Shown piece after piece: positions 28,771 through 36,880 of a DNA stretch of 37,663 bases (the first letter of the stretch is position 1; every line of letters begins with the position of its first letter). Below the pieces are notes generated by a model, which worked only from the letters and a program-made list of their open reading frames with translations, was not told the DNA's origin and did not search any database. This stretch comes from Blastococcus sp. (lineage in GTDB: Bacteria > Actinomycetota > Actinomycetes > Mycobacteriales > Geodermatophilaceae): NCBI GenBank assembly GCA_025963345.1, contig JAOPUS010000019.1, forward strand, positions 1 through 37,663. The letters run 5' to 3'. Both the position numbers and the translations under genes were made by a program.

Positions 28771-28790
28771 GGTGGGCGGAATCGCCCACC
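28771..28790 (+). promoter_or_regulatory. Hairpin in the leader of the nitroreductase gene
   Basis: ggtgggcg-gaat-cgcccacc, perfect 8-bp stem, 5 nt before a GAGGAGG RBS. Confidence 0.45.
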
Positions 28791-28806
28791 GCCGAGGAGG
28801 CCCACT

Positions 28807-29427
28807 GTGGAATACCGCCTGGAGGGACTGCCGCCGCTTCAGGAGCTGGACCCTGACGGCCGCGAACTCCTGTTCAAGGGCGGGCGCACGGTCTACGCGT
28901 TCGACGGCCGCCCCGTACCCGTCGAGACCCTGCAGTCCATCTGGGAGCTGGCCCGCTGGGGCCCGACGTCGGCGAACTCGCAGCCGCTCCGGGTCGTGTT
29001 CGTGAGCTCGCCGGAGGGCCGCCAGCGCCTCGCCGACACGGTGAACCGGGGCAACCGGGGCAAGGTGCTCTCCGCGGGAGCCACCGCGCTGCTCGCCACC
29101 GACGACCGCTTCCACGAGCACATGCCGACGGTCATGCCGCTGCGCCCGGACTTCCGGGAGCTGTGGGAGGAGGACGTCGAGACCCGTTCCGAGATCGGGC
29201 GGCTCAGCGCCGCGCTGCAGGCCGGCTACCTCATCCTGGCGGTGCGGGCCCACGGGCTGGCCGCCGGGCCGTTCTCCGGCTTCGACCCGGACGAGATCAC
29301 CGCCGAGTTCATGCCCGACACCGGCTGGCGGGCGTTCATGGGGATCAACATCGGCTACCCGGCGTCCGAGGCCGCCCTCCCCCGGCTTCCCCGCATGGAC
29401 GTCGACGACGTCGTCCGCTGGGCGTGA
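28807..29427 (+). CDS. Nitroreductase family protein (malonic semialdehyde reductase/RutE-like)
   Basis: 'LWELARWGPTSANSQPLRVVFVSS'-type motif, 'GFDPDEITAEFMPDTGWRAFMGINIGYP'; GTG start. Confidence 0.92.
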   Translation: MEYRLEGLPPLQELDPDGRELLFKGGRTVYAFDGRPVPVETLQSIWELARWGPTSANSQPLRVVFVSSPEGRQRLADTVNRGNRGKVLSAGATALLATDDRFHEHMPTVMPLRPDFRELWEEDVETRSEIGRLSAALQAGYLILAVRAHGLAAGPFSGFDPDEITAEFMPDTGWRAFMGINIGYPASEAALPRLPRMDVDDVVRWA

Positions 29428-29900
29428 CGGTGCCCGAGTCGAACGCCGCGGCCGACCCCACCGCCAACAAGGACCTCGTCCAGCGGTGGTTCGCCCTGGG
29501 GCTGTCCACTCCCGAGGCCCTCGAACTGGTCCGCGACGACGTGCGCTGGCATCTGCCACCGGCCCTCGCGGCGCTGTTGAAGGATGACGTCGGCGCGGCC
29601 GAAGGGCAGGACGGGCTGCGCTGGGTGACGCGCATGAGCGACGCGGTGTACTCCGAGCGGCGCCCGTCCGAGGTCGACTTCCTCATCGCCGACGGCGACT
29701 GGGTCGTGATGCAGATGGTGGTGAACTCCCGGCTGCACACCGGCGACTACCGCAACCGGTACTGCTTCACCATCCGCTGCGAGCAGGGCCGGATCGCCGA
29801 GATCTACGAGCACCTGGACTCGCTGCACTTCTTCCGCACGGCGCTCGACCCGCCGCAGGCGCTGTCCGGCGTCCGCGAGCGCATCGACAACTCGACGTGA
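29424..29900 (+). CDS. SnoaL/NTF2-like protein
   Basis: 'LVQRWFALGLSTPEALELVRDDVRWHLPPAL', 'YRNRYCFTIRCEQGRIAEIYEHLDSLHFFR'; 4-nt overlap with the upstream stop. Confidence 0.85.
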   Translation: MTVPESNAAADPTANKDLVQRWFALGLSTPEALELVRDDVRWHLPPALAALLKDDVGAAEGQDGLRWVTRMSDAVYSERRPSEVDFLIADGDWVVMQMVVNSRLHTGDYRNRYCFTIRCEQGRIAEIYEHLDSLHFFRTALDPPQALSGVRERIDNST

Positions 29901-29949
29901 CCGGGGCCCGGCCGGGCAGCTGATCGTCAACGCCAGACGGATCGACACG

Positions 29950-29974
29950 GCCGACGGACGAGGCGTCCGTCGGC
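29950..29974. promoter_or_regulatory. 25-bp perfect palindrome before the MFS gene
   Basis: gccgacggacg-agg-cgtccgtcggc, 11-bp arms, 17 bp before the ATG at 29992. Confidence 0.7.
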
Positions 29975-29991
29975 AGACCACGGGAGAGTCC

Positions 29992-31515
29992 ATGCAGGCA
30001 CTGCCGGCCACGGCGCCGGGACCGCGCGCTGCGGCGGACCCGCGAGCTGCCCGCCGCATGGTCGCGGTGCTGGCCTGCGCCACTGTCCTGATCGCACTCA
30101 TGCAGACCATCCTCGTGCCGCTGCTGAGCACGCTTCCCCAGCTGCTCCACACGTCGCCGTCCAACGCGTCCTGGGCAGTGACCTCCACGCTGCTGACGGC
30201 GGCGATCGCCACCCCGATCAGCGGGCGGCTCGGCGACATGTTCGGCAAGCGCCGGGTGCTGCTCGCATGCCTGGTGCTGCTGACGCTCGGCTCGATCGTC
30301 GTCGCCCTCACGTCGCAGATCGGCTGGGTCGTCCTCGGCCGGTCGCTGCAGGGGGCGGCCTCGAGCATCCTGCCGCTGTCGATCGCGATCCTGCGCGAGG
30401 AGCTCCCGCGCGACCGGGTCCCCGGGGGCGTGGCACTGATCAGCGCCACCCTCGGCGTAGGCAGTTCGCTCGGGCTGCCCGTGGCCTCGGTGGTCGCCCA
30501 GAACCTCGACTGGCACTGGATCTTCGCCGGCACCGCCGTCCTCGGCGCCGCGGCGTTCGTGGCGGTGCTGCGGGTCGTCCCCGCGTCCCGCATCCGCACG
30601 CCGGGGCGGTTCGACTTCCTGGGCGCGCTCGGCCTGACCGTGGGCCTGCTGTTCCTGCTGCTGGTCGTCAGCAAGGGCCGGTCGTGGGGGTGGACCAGCC
30701 CGCTGGTGCTCGGGCTCGGCGTCGTCGGCGTGCTCGTTCTGGTCACCTGGGCCTGGTACCAGGCAACCCTGCGGGAACCCCTCGTGGACGTCCGCGTCTC
30801 GGCCCGACGACCGGTGCTGCTCACCAACCTCGCGTCGGTCATGGCCGGCTTCGCGATGATGGCGACCGGCCTCGTCCCGCCGCAGATCCTGCAGGCGCCC
30901 ACCGGGACCGGCTACGGGCTGGGGCAGAGCATGGTGGCCGCGGGACTGTGTCTGGCACCGGCCGGCGTCGTCCAGATGCTGCTGTCCCCCGTCGCCGGCC
31001 GGATCGTCGTGCGGTTCGGCGCCCGGGTCACCCTGGTGCTCGGCCTGGCCACGATCACGGTGGGGTTCGGAGCCGCACTGCTGACCATGTCGGCCGTCTG
31101 GGGCATCGTCGTCTCCTCGCTGATCAACGGCGTGGGCATCGGGCTGTCGTTCGCCGCCATGCCGGTGCTGATCATGAGCGCGGTCCCGGTCAGCGAGTCA
31201 GCCGCTGCGAACGGGCTCAACACCCTGGCCCGCGCGGTCGGCGCCTCGGTGTCCAGCGCCATCGTGGGCCTGGTGCTGGCGAGCCTGACGATCGACCTCG
31301 GCGGCATCGCCCTGCCGACCCGCACGGCGTTCCAGGTGACCCTGCTCATCGGGGCGCTCGGCGGCCTGCTCGGCGTGGCCCTGGCCCTGTTCATCCCCCG
31401 CCCGCTCCCCGGCGGCGACGAGATCCCGGACGCCGCTCCCCCGGTCACCGAGCCCGCCCCGGCCCCGACGTCCAGCGAGCCGCTGACCGGTCGGGTCTAC
31501 CCGTCCACGCCCTGA
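29992..31515 (+). CDS. MFS drug-efflux-type transporter (DHA2-like)
   Basis: 507 aa; 'GRLGDMFGKRRVLLACLVLLTLGSIVVAL', many TM segments. Confidence 0.93.
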   Translation: MQALPATAPGPRAAADPRAARRMVAVLACATVLIALMQTILVPLLSTLPQLLHTSPSNASWAVTSTLLTAAIATPISGRLGDMFGKRRVLLACLVLLTLGSIVVALTSQIGWVVLGRSLQGAASSILPLSIAILREELPRDRVPGGVALISATLGVGSSLGLPVASVVAQNLDWHWIFAGTAVLGAAAFVAVLRVVPASRIRTPGRFDFLGALGLTVGLLFLLLVVSKGRSWGWTSPLVLGLGVVGVLVLVTWAWYQATLREPLVDVRVSARRPVLLTNLASVMAGFAMMATGLVPPQILQAPTGTGYGLGQSMVAAGLCLAPAGVVQMLLSPVAGRIVVRFGARVTLVLGLATITVGFGAALLTMSAVWGIVVSSLINGVGIGLSFAAMPVLIMSAVPVSESAAANGLNTLARAVGASVSSAIVGLVLASLTIDLGGIALPTRTAFQVTLLIGALGGLLGVALALFIPRPLPGGDEIPDAAPPVTEPAPAPTSSEPLTGRVYPSTP

Positions 31516-31536
31516 CCCACCGCCCATTGACCCCGT

Positions 31537-31553
31537 GACCGGCCGAGCCGGTC
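31537..31553 (+). terminator. Hairpin after the MFS gene
   Basis: gaccggc-cga-gccggtc, 7-bp stem, 3-nt loop. Confidence 0.45.
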
Positions 31554-31575
31554 CCCGCGCCGAAGGAGTCGCGCC

Positions 31576-32454
31576 GTGTCCGTTCACGTAGACCGGATCT
31601 TCCACACCACGCACATCGTCGAAGACATCACTCCCGTGTGGAAGAAGCACATGGAGGTCTTCGGGGCGCTCGCCTTCCGCGAGACGTACCTGGAGGCGCT
31701 CGACGTCGACATGCTCTGCATGTACATCGCCGACCACGGCTACGAGCCGATGGCGCCGCGCAGCGACCGGTCGCCGTTGATGGCCTACCTCAAGGCCTCG
31801 GGCAGCAGCATGCATTCGTTCGAGATGTACGTCGACGACCCGCGGGAAGCGGCCGCGGAGGTCCAGCGGCTCGGCGGGCAGGTCCTCGACGCGAGCGACA
31901 CCTTCTTCATGTTCCACCCGCGGACGACCGGCGGGATCATCGTCCAGGCCGCCGCCGACGACCGGGACCCGCTCGGCATGACCGGCAACGACCCCTACTT
32001 CCTGCCGAGCTGGAACCCCGACTGGCTGGTGGGTCACGCGTCCGGGGTGCGACGCCTGGCCGCGATGGTCTTCGGCGTGCCGGACGTCGAGCGCTCGCGC
32101 GGCTTCTTCACCGAGATCCTCGACGGCAAGGACCTGGGCACCCAGCCGGCCGCCGACGGCACGGAGCGCCAGTTCGTCGACGTCGCCGGGGAGATCATCT
32201 GCCTCGGCGGGCCGGCGGCCGACGGCGACGACCCGTTCTCGCAGTACGCCGCCGCCCGGAACTCCTGCTTCTACGCGCTGTGCTGGCTGGTCTCCGATCT
32301 CGAGCAGACCGAGGCCTACCTGACCGCGCGCGGGCTGCGCATCACCCGGGAGGACTGCGGGCTCGGCTCCTTCGCCGTCGAGCCCGACGACATGTTCGGC
32401 GTCCGGCACGAGTTCACGACCGTCTCCTACCGCGCGGGAGACGGGAATGGCTGA
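31576..32454 (+). CDS. Tandem VOC (glyoxalase/dioxygenase-fold) protein
   Basis: Two VOC units: 'VDRIFHTTHIVEDITPVWKKHMEVFG...MHSFEMYVDDPREAAAEVQRLGGQVL' and 'VRRLAAMVFGVPDVERSRGFFTEILDG'. Confidence 0.85.
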   Translation: MSVHVDRIFHTTHIVEDITPVWKKHMEVFGALAFRETYLEALDVDMLCMYIADHGYEPMAPRSDRSPLMAYLKASGSSMHSFEMYVDDPREAAAEVQRLGGQVLDASDTFFMFHPRTTGGIIVQAAADDRDPLGMTGNDPYFLPSWNPDWLVGHASGVRRLAAMVFGVPDVERSRGFFTEILDGKDLGTQPAADGTERQFVDVAGEIICLGGPAADGDDPFSQYAAARNSCFYALCWLVSDLEQTEAYLTARGLRITREDCGLGSFAVEPDDMFGVRHEFTTVSYRAGDGNG

Positions 32455-33286
32455 CGGCGGACCGCGCCTGTCCCACTCGGTCACCGTCGACGGCGTCGAG
32501 GTCCGCTACGGCATCCGCGGCGCGGGCGACCGGGACCTCCTGCTGGTGCACGGCAGCGGAGCGCACCACATGTGGTGGCACGCAGTGGCGCCGGAACTGG
32601 AGAAGACCTGGCGGGTGATCAGCGTCGACCTCAGCGGGCACGGGGACAGCGGGCACCGCGACGACTACGACGCCGCGACATGGGCCGAGGAGCTGATGGC
32701 CGTGCTCCGGGCGGCCGGTGCGCAGCGCCCCATCGTGGCCGCGCACAGCCTGGGTGGACGGGTGGCGCTGCTCGCGGTGAGTCGGTACCCGGAGGAGTTC
32801 GCCGGCCTGGTGCTGTTCGACGCCGGGATCTGGGCGCCCGACCATCTGCTCGACTCGCCGCTGCCCCCGCGCACCGCGCGACCGCCACGGCTCTATCCCA
32901 CGCTCGAGGAAGCACGGGCGCGGTTCCGTCTCATGCCGCCGCAGCCGCAGCCGCCCGCGGAGATCCTCGACCCGGTGGCGGAGTACTCCATGCGAGCGGT
33001 CGAGGGCGGCTGGGTTTGGAAGCACGACGGCGGCGGTTTCCCGACGCTGTACGAGGAGGTCATCGAGCGCGCGGCGGCCACGGTCGCCGTCCCGGTGGCC
33101 TACGTCTCCGGCGGGGCGAGCAGCGTCGTCGACGATGCCCGGGCCGAGCGGGCGGCGTCGACCATCCCGAACGTGACGACGGTCCGGCTACCGGGCGTCC
33201 ACCACCACCTCACCCTCGAGGTCCCCGAGTCGTGCGCTCGGCTCATCGACGAACTGGGCGGCCGGCAGCTGTCCCGGTCCACCTGA
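32447..33286 (+). CDS. Alpha/beta hydrolase
   Basis: 'LLLVHGSGAHHMWWHAVAPELEKTWRVISVDLSGHGDSGHRDDY', nucleophile elbow 'AAHSLGGRVAL'; 8-nt overlap with the VOC gene. Confidence 0.95.
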   Translation: MADGGPRLSHSVTVDGVEVRYGIRGAGDRDLLLVHGSGAHHMWWHAVAPELEKTWRVISVDLSGHGDSGHRDDYDAATWAEELMAVLRAAGAQRPIVAAHSLGGRVALLAVSRYPEEFAGLVLFDAGIWAPDHLLDSPLPPRTARPPRLYPTLEEARARFRLMPPQPQPPAEILDPVAEYSMRAVEGGWVWKHDGGGFPTLYEEVIERAAATVAVPVAYVSGGASSVVDDARAERAASTIPNVTTVRLPGVHHHLTLEVPESCARLIDELGGRQLSRST

Positions 33287-33296
33287 CGGAGGCGCC

Positions 33297-34103
33297 ATGA
33301 ACGACGATTTCGCAGCACTGCTGGACATGGAGCAGACAGCGCCCGACCGGTTCGAGGCCGTACCGGCCGGAGAGGGCCATCTGTTCGGCGGATACACGCT
33401 GGCGCTGGCGCTGCGAGCGGCAGCCACGACCGTTGCCGATCACCTGCGGCCGCAGTCCCTGCATGCCTACTTCCTCGACCCCGGTCTCGCCGGCCGCCCG
33501 CTCACCATCGACGTCCAGCGGTGGCGCGACGGTCGCTCCTTCGCCGTCCGTCAGGTCGCCGTCGGCCAGAACGGTGGGACACCCCTGCTCGTGACGGCGT
33601 CCTTCCACGTCGGCGAGGAGGGCCCCGACTGGCACGAGACGCTCGCGGTTCCCCCGCCCGGCCCGGACGAACTGCGCACGGACGTCTCGATGCTGGGCGC
33701 CATCGATCCGGTGGAGTTCCGGCCGGTGGGCGGGCTGCGGGACGAGAAGCCCGCAGACCTGCTCCCGCGCATGCACCCCTACTGGGCCCGCCCCAGGCGG
33801 CCGCTCCCCAGCGACCCGATCCTGCACGCGTGCGCGCTGGCATTCGTCTCGGACTACATGGTGGTCTCCTCCGCGCAGGTGCTGGACGCTCCGGCGTCCG
33901 CCGACAGCGTGGTCGTCACGCTCGACCACGCGCTCTGGTTCCACCGCCCCGGCACCTACGACGACTGGCTGCTGTACTCCGCCGAGCCCGCGTCGGTCGC
34001 GTCCGGCCGCGGGCTCAGTCGCGGCTCGGTGCACGACCGGGACGGACGACTGCTGGCCTCGTTCAGCCAGGAGGCGCTGATCCGCCCGCCACGTCCGCGG
34101 TGA
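33297..34103 (+). CDS. Acyl-CoA thioesterase II family protein
   Basis: 'HLFGGYTLALALRAAATTV...LHAYFLDPGLAGRPLTIDVQRWRDGRSFAVRQVAVGQNG' and 'LDHALWFHRPGTYDDWLLYSAEPASVASGRGLSRGSVHDRDGRLLASFSQEALIR'. Confidence 0.94.
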   Translation: MNDDFAALLDMEQTAPDRFEAVPAGEGHLFGGYTLALALRAAATTVADHLRPQSLHAYFLDPGLAGRPLTIDVQRWRDGRSFAVRQVAVGQNGGTPLLVTASFHVGEEGPDWHETLAVPPPGPDELRTDVSMLGAIDPVEFRPVGGLRDEKPADLLPRMHPYWARPRRPLPSDPILHACALAFVSDYMVVSSAQVLDAPASADSVVVTLDHALWFHRPGTYDDWLLYSAEPASVASGRGLSRGSVHDRDGRLLASFSQEALIRPPRPR

Positions 34104-34695
34104 CGACCGCGCGGAGGACGGCGAAGCTCTCGTCGAGCAGTTCGGCCAGGTCGCGCCGGCTGCTCAGCCATCCTGCGTAGGACCGTTCCAGGGCGATCGC
34201 GGCGAGTGCCGCAGCGGCGTAGCAGCGCTCGTCCGGGTGCTCCAGCGACCTGCGGGCGGCGAGAGCCTGGGCGACTGCGGCGTTGTGCTGGGCCGTGGCC
34301 CGGGTGTGGTGGCCGGCGAGCGTCGTGGATTCCCGCACCGCCCGGTAGTAGAGGCGGATGCGCTGCTTGAGCGGGGTGAGCAGGGGCGTCAGCGACCCGA
34401 GGGTGGCCGCCAGGGCGGCGAGGTCGCCGAGCTCGGCCGGTTGGTCGGGCAGGGCGCGGACGACGGCGCGGTTGAAGGCGTCCCCACCGAAGAGGAGGAC
34501 CCGGTCCTTCGACTCGAAGTAGCGGAAGAAGGTCCGCGGCGAGACGCCGGCCCACTCGGTGATCTCCTCCACCGAGGTCGCGTCGTAACCCTTGGCTGCG
34601 AACAGCGACAGCGCTGCCTCGACCAGAGCCTGGCGGGTCTCCTCCCGGTGGGCGCTGCGGGCGTCCGGCCGCCTGTCAGCGGATCCGCCGGCCAT
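34063..34695 (-). CDS. TetR family transcriptional regulator
   Basis: 'RQALVEAALSLFAAKGYDATSVEEITEWAGVSPRTFFRYFESKDRVLLFGGD'; ATG 34695. Confidence 0.93.
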   Translation of the reverse strand: MAGGSADRRPDARSAHREETRQALVEAALSLFAAKGYDATSVEEITEWAGVSPRTFFRYFESKDRVLLFGGDAFNRAVVRALPDQPAELGDLAALAATLGSLTPLLTPLKQRIRLYYRAVRESTTLAGHHTRATAQHNAAVAQALAARRSLEHPDERCYAAAALAAIALERSYAGWLSSRRDLAELLDESFAVLRAVVTADVAGGSAPPG

Positions 34696-34706
34696 GTCGC
34701 TCCCGG

Positions 34707-35873
34707 TCAGGCGCCGCTGGGCTCGGTCGACACGATCATCGCGCCGGCCTGCGGGCCGTGGGCGTTCCCGATCGCCGCGACCGTGGCGCCCGGGACCTGC
34801 CGCGGTCCGCACTCGCCGCGGAGCTGGAGCACCGCCTCGGTCAGGTGCGCCAGGCCGTGCAGGCGTCCCTCGGCGAGCTGACCGCCGTGGGTGTTCAACG
34901 GCATGCGGCCTCCGGGGTTGATCGTGCGTCCGCCGTCGACCCAGTCGCCGAACTCCCCGATGCCGCACATCTTCAGGGCCTCGACCCAGGAGATCGTGAT
35001 GTGGGTGAAGCCGTCGTAGAGCTCCAGCAGGTCGACGTCGTCCGGGGTGAAGGAGGACCGCTCCCACAGCGTCTCGCCGCACCTGATCGTGCCGCCGAAC
35101 AGGAAGTCGTCGCCCAGCGACCAGTCGGGCCTGCTGCCGGTGCCGAAGGCCATCGAGTCGATGTAGACCGGCTCCGTCGGCAGGTCGGCCGCCCGCTCGG
35201 CAGTGGTGATCACAGCCGCGCAGGCACCGTTGACGGGGAGGTCGCAGTCGAGCAGGTGCAGCGGCTCGGCGAGCATCCTCGAGTTGAGGTAGTCCTCCAT
35301 GGTGACCTCCTTGCGGAGCACGGCGCGCTCGTTGTCCGCGCTCCACTTGCGGGCGTTGACCGCGATGTGGCCCCAGTCCTCGATCGACGCGCCGTACTCG
35401 TGCATGCGCCGCTGCATCCGCATGCCCATGGACGGGATCAGCGCCTGGACCCCGTAGATCAACGCTTCCGACATCCCGTTCGGGCCGGGTGCCGGCGGCG
35501 GCGGCACGGCGGCGATCGTGCCCGTGTTCCCGGCCGCTTGGGTGATGCAGCGGTACACGACGGCCGTCTCGCACATGCCGCTCGCCACGGCCATGTACGC
35601 CGCCATCGCGCTGGCCAGGCCCGAGGGTCCCGAACCCATGATGTCCTGGTAGACGACGAGGTTGTCGATGCCCAGGCCCTTCTGGACGTAGGTGCACATC
35701 GGGGAATCGGTCCCGAAGCTGTACTCGAAGATCCCGTCGACGTCCTTGCCGGTCACTCCGGCGTCCCGCATCGCGTTCTTCGACGCGATCAGGGCGAGGC
35801 GTTCCGGCGACGGAGTGATCCCGCCCCGGGTGATCTCGGAGTAACCGACCCCGCTCACGGCAACCTTGCGCAT
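34707..35873 (-). CDS. Thiolase-superfamily protein (SCP-x/Ltp2-like)
   Basis: 'MRKVAVSGVGYSEITRGG', 'DIFGFTH'-type 'DLLELYDGFTHITISWVEAL', 'LNTHGGQLAEGRLHGLAHLTEAVLQLRGE...QVPGATVAAIGNAHGP'. Confidence 0.9.
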   Translation of the reverse strand: MRKVAVSGVGYSEITRGGITPSPERLALIASKNAMRDAGVTGKDVDGIFEYSFGTDSPMCTYVQKGLGIDNLVVYQDIMGSGPSGLASAMAAYMAVASGMCETAVVYRCITQAAGNTGTIAAVPPPPAPGPNGMSEALIYGVQALIPSMGMRMQRRMHEYGASIEDWGHIAVNARKWSADNERAVLRKEVTMEDYLNSRMLAEPLHLLDCDLPVNGACAAVITTAERAADLPTEPVYIDSMAFGTGSRPDWSLGDDFLFGGTIRCGETLWERSSFTPDDVDLLELYDGFTHITISWVEALKMCGIGEFGDWVDGGRTINPGGRMPLNTHGGQLAEGRLHGLAHLTEAVLQLRGECGPRQVPGATVAAIGNAHGPQAGAMIVSTEPSGA

Positions 35874-35942
35874 GCTGACGACCTCCGGACAGAGAAAAGA
35901 ATGAGTGACGGCGTCAGGTGGCGCCGGAACCGTTCGCGAGCG

Positions 35943-36365
35943 CTAGGCCGGCATGAACTGCGGGATCAGCGTGCCGTCGCCGATGTCCTCGAAGGTGACC
36001 TGCACGGGCATGTCGATGCGCACGGCCTCCGGCTCGACGTCGACGATGTTCGTGTACATCCGGACACCGGGTGCGTCGTCGAGGTCGATCAGCGCGATGA
36101 CGTACGGCGGCGTGAACGCCGGATGAAAGCCGTGCCGGACGATGGCGAACGAGTACACCGTGCCGCGGCCGGACACCTCGGAGTACCCGAGGTTCTCGGA
36201 CTGGCAGTTCGTGCAGAGCGCCGACGGATAGTGGATGAACGTCGCACAGTCGGCGCACTGCTGGATGGCGAGCGTGCGCTTCTGCGCGGCCTCCCAGAAC
36301 CCCTCCGACACGTCGTTGTAGTAGGGGTGGGGCCGGGGCGGGTTGAACTCCAGGTCAGCTGTCAC
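35943..36365 (-). CDS. DUF35 / OB-fold Zn-ribbon acyl-CoA-associated protein
   Basis: 'FWEAAQKRTLAIQQCADCATFIHYPSALCTNCQSENLGY' (CxxC...CxxC), 'GRGTVYSFAIVRHGFHPAFTPPYVIALIDLDDAPG'; GTG 36365. Confidence 0.93.
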   Translation of the reverse strand: MTADLEFNPPRPHPYYNDVSEGFWEAAQKRTLAIQQCADCATFIHYPSALCTNCQSENLGYSEVSGRGTVYSFAIVRHGFHPAFTPPYVIALIDLDDAPGVRMYTNIVDVEPEAVRIDMPVQVTFEDIGDGTLIPQFMPA

Positions 36366-36571
36366 GGACGGGCGTTCCCTCCGGGGTCGGACCGGCGACG
36401 TTCTGGCCGGTGGGCCGGTGCCTCGTCCCGCCATCCGCGTGCGGGCGATCTGACACTCGACTGCCAGGAACGTAGCCCTGCCGAGAGCTCGGTGACCAGC
36501 CCTTGCCGTATCGCCGGACGACCGATAGCCGACGACTGCCCGCGATGGTCGCTGGTGTCAGCACACTGCCA

Positions 36572-36604
36572 CCACCGATGGCGCCGACGCTGCACCATCG
36601 GTGG
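36572..36604 (-). terminator. Hairpin downstream of the 36616-36837 gene
   Basis: ccaccgatgg (36572-36581) / ccatcggtgg (36595-36604), 10-bp perfect arms. Confidence 0.6.
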
Positions 36605-36615
36605 GGAGGACGGGT

Positions 36616-36837
36616 TCAGACCCAGGGCGTCCCCGTGTCCCTGCTGCAGACCGGGCAGGCGTGCTCGTCGGCGCCCTCCGGGGGCCAGTCACCGACGATC
36701 ACGTCCACCTCGACGCCGCACTCGGCCCGGAACGGGCCCTCCTTCCGCGCCGCAGCGGCGATCACGGCGTGACGCTCCCCGACCGGGCGACCGTCCGCGC
36801 CCGCCCGGCGCCCGATCACGTACTCGCTGTCACTCAT
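36616..36837 (-). CDS. Small hypothetical protein with CxxC motif
   Basis: 'MSDSEYVIGRRAGADGRPVGERHAVIAAAARKEGPFRAECGVEVDVIVGDWPPEGADEHACPVCSRDTGTPWV'; followed by a hairpin. Confidence 0.6.
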   Translation of the reverse strand: MSDSEYVIGRRAGADGRPVGERHAVIAAAARKEGPFRAECGVEVDVIVGDWPPEGADEHACPVCSRDTGTPWV

Positions 36838-36880
36838 GGGCACGGAGTACCACGGCGGGCCGCTCCCGGCGCCCGGAACG

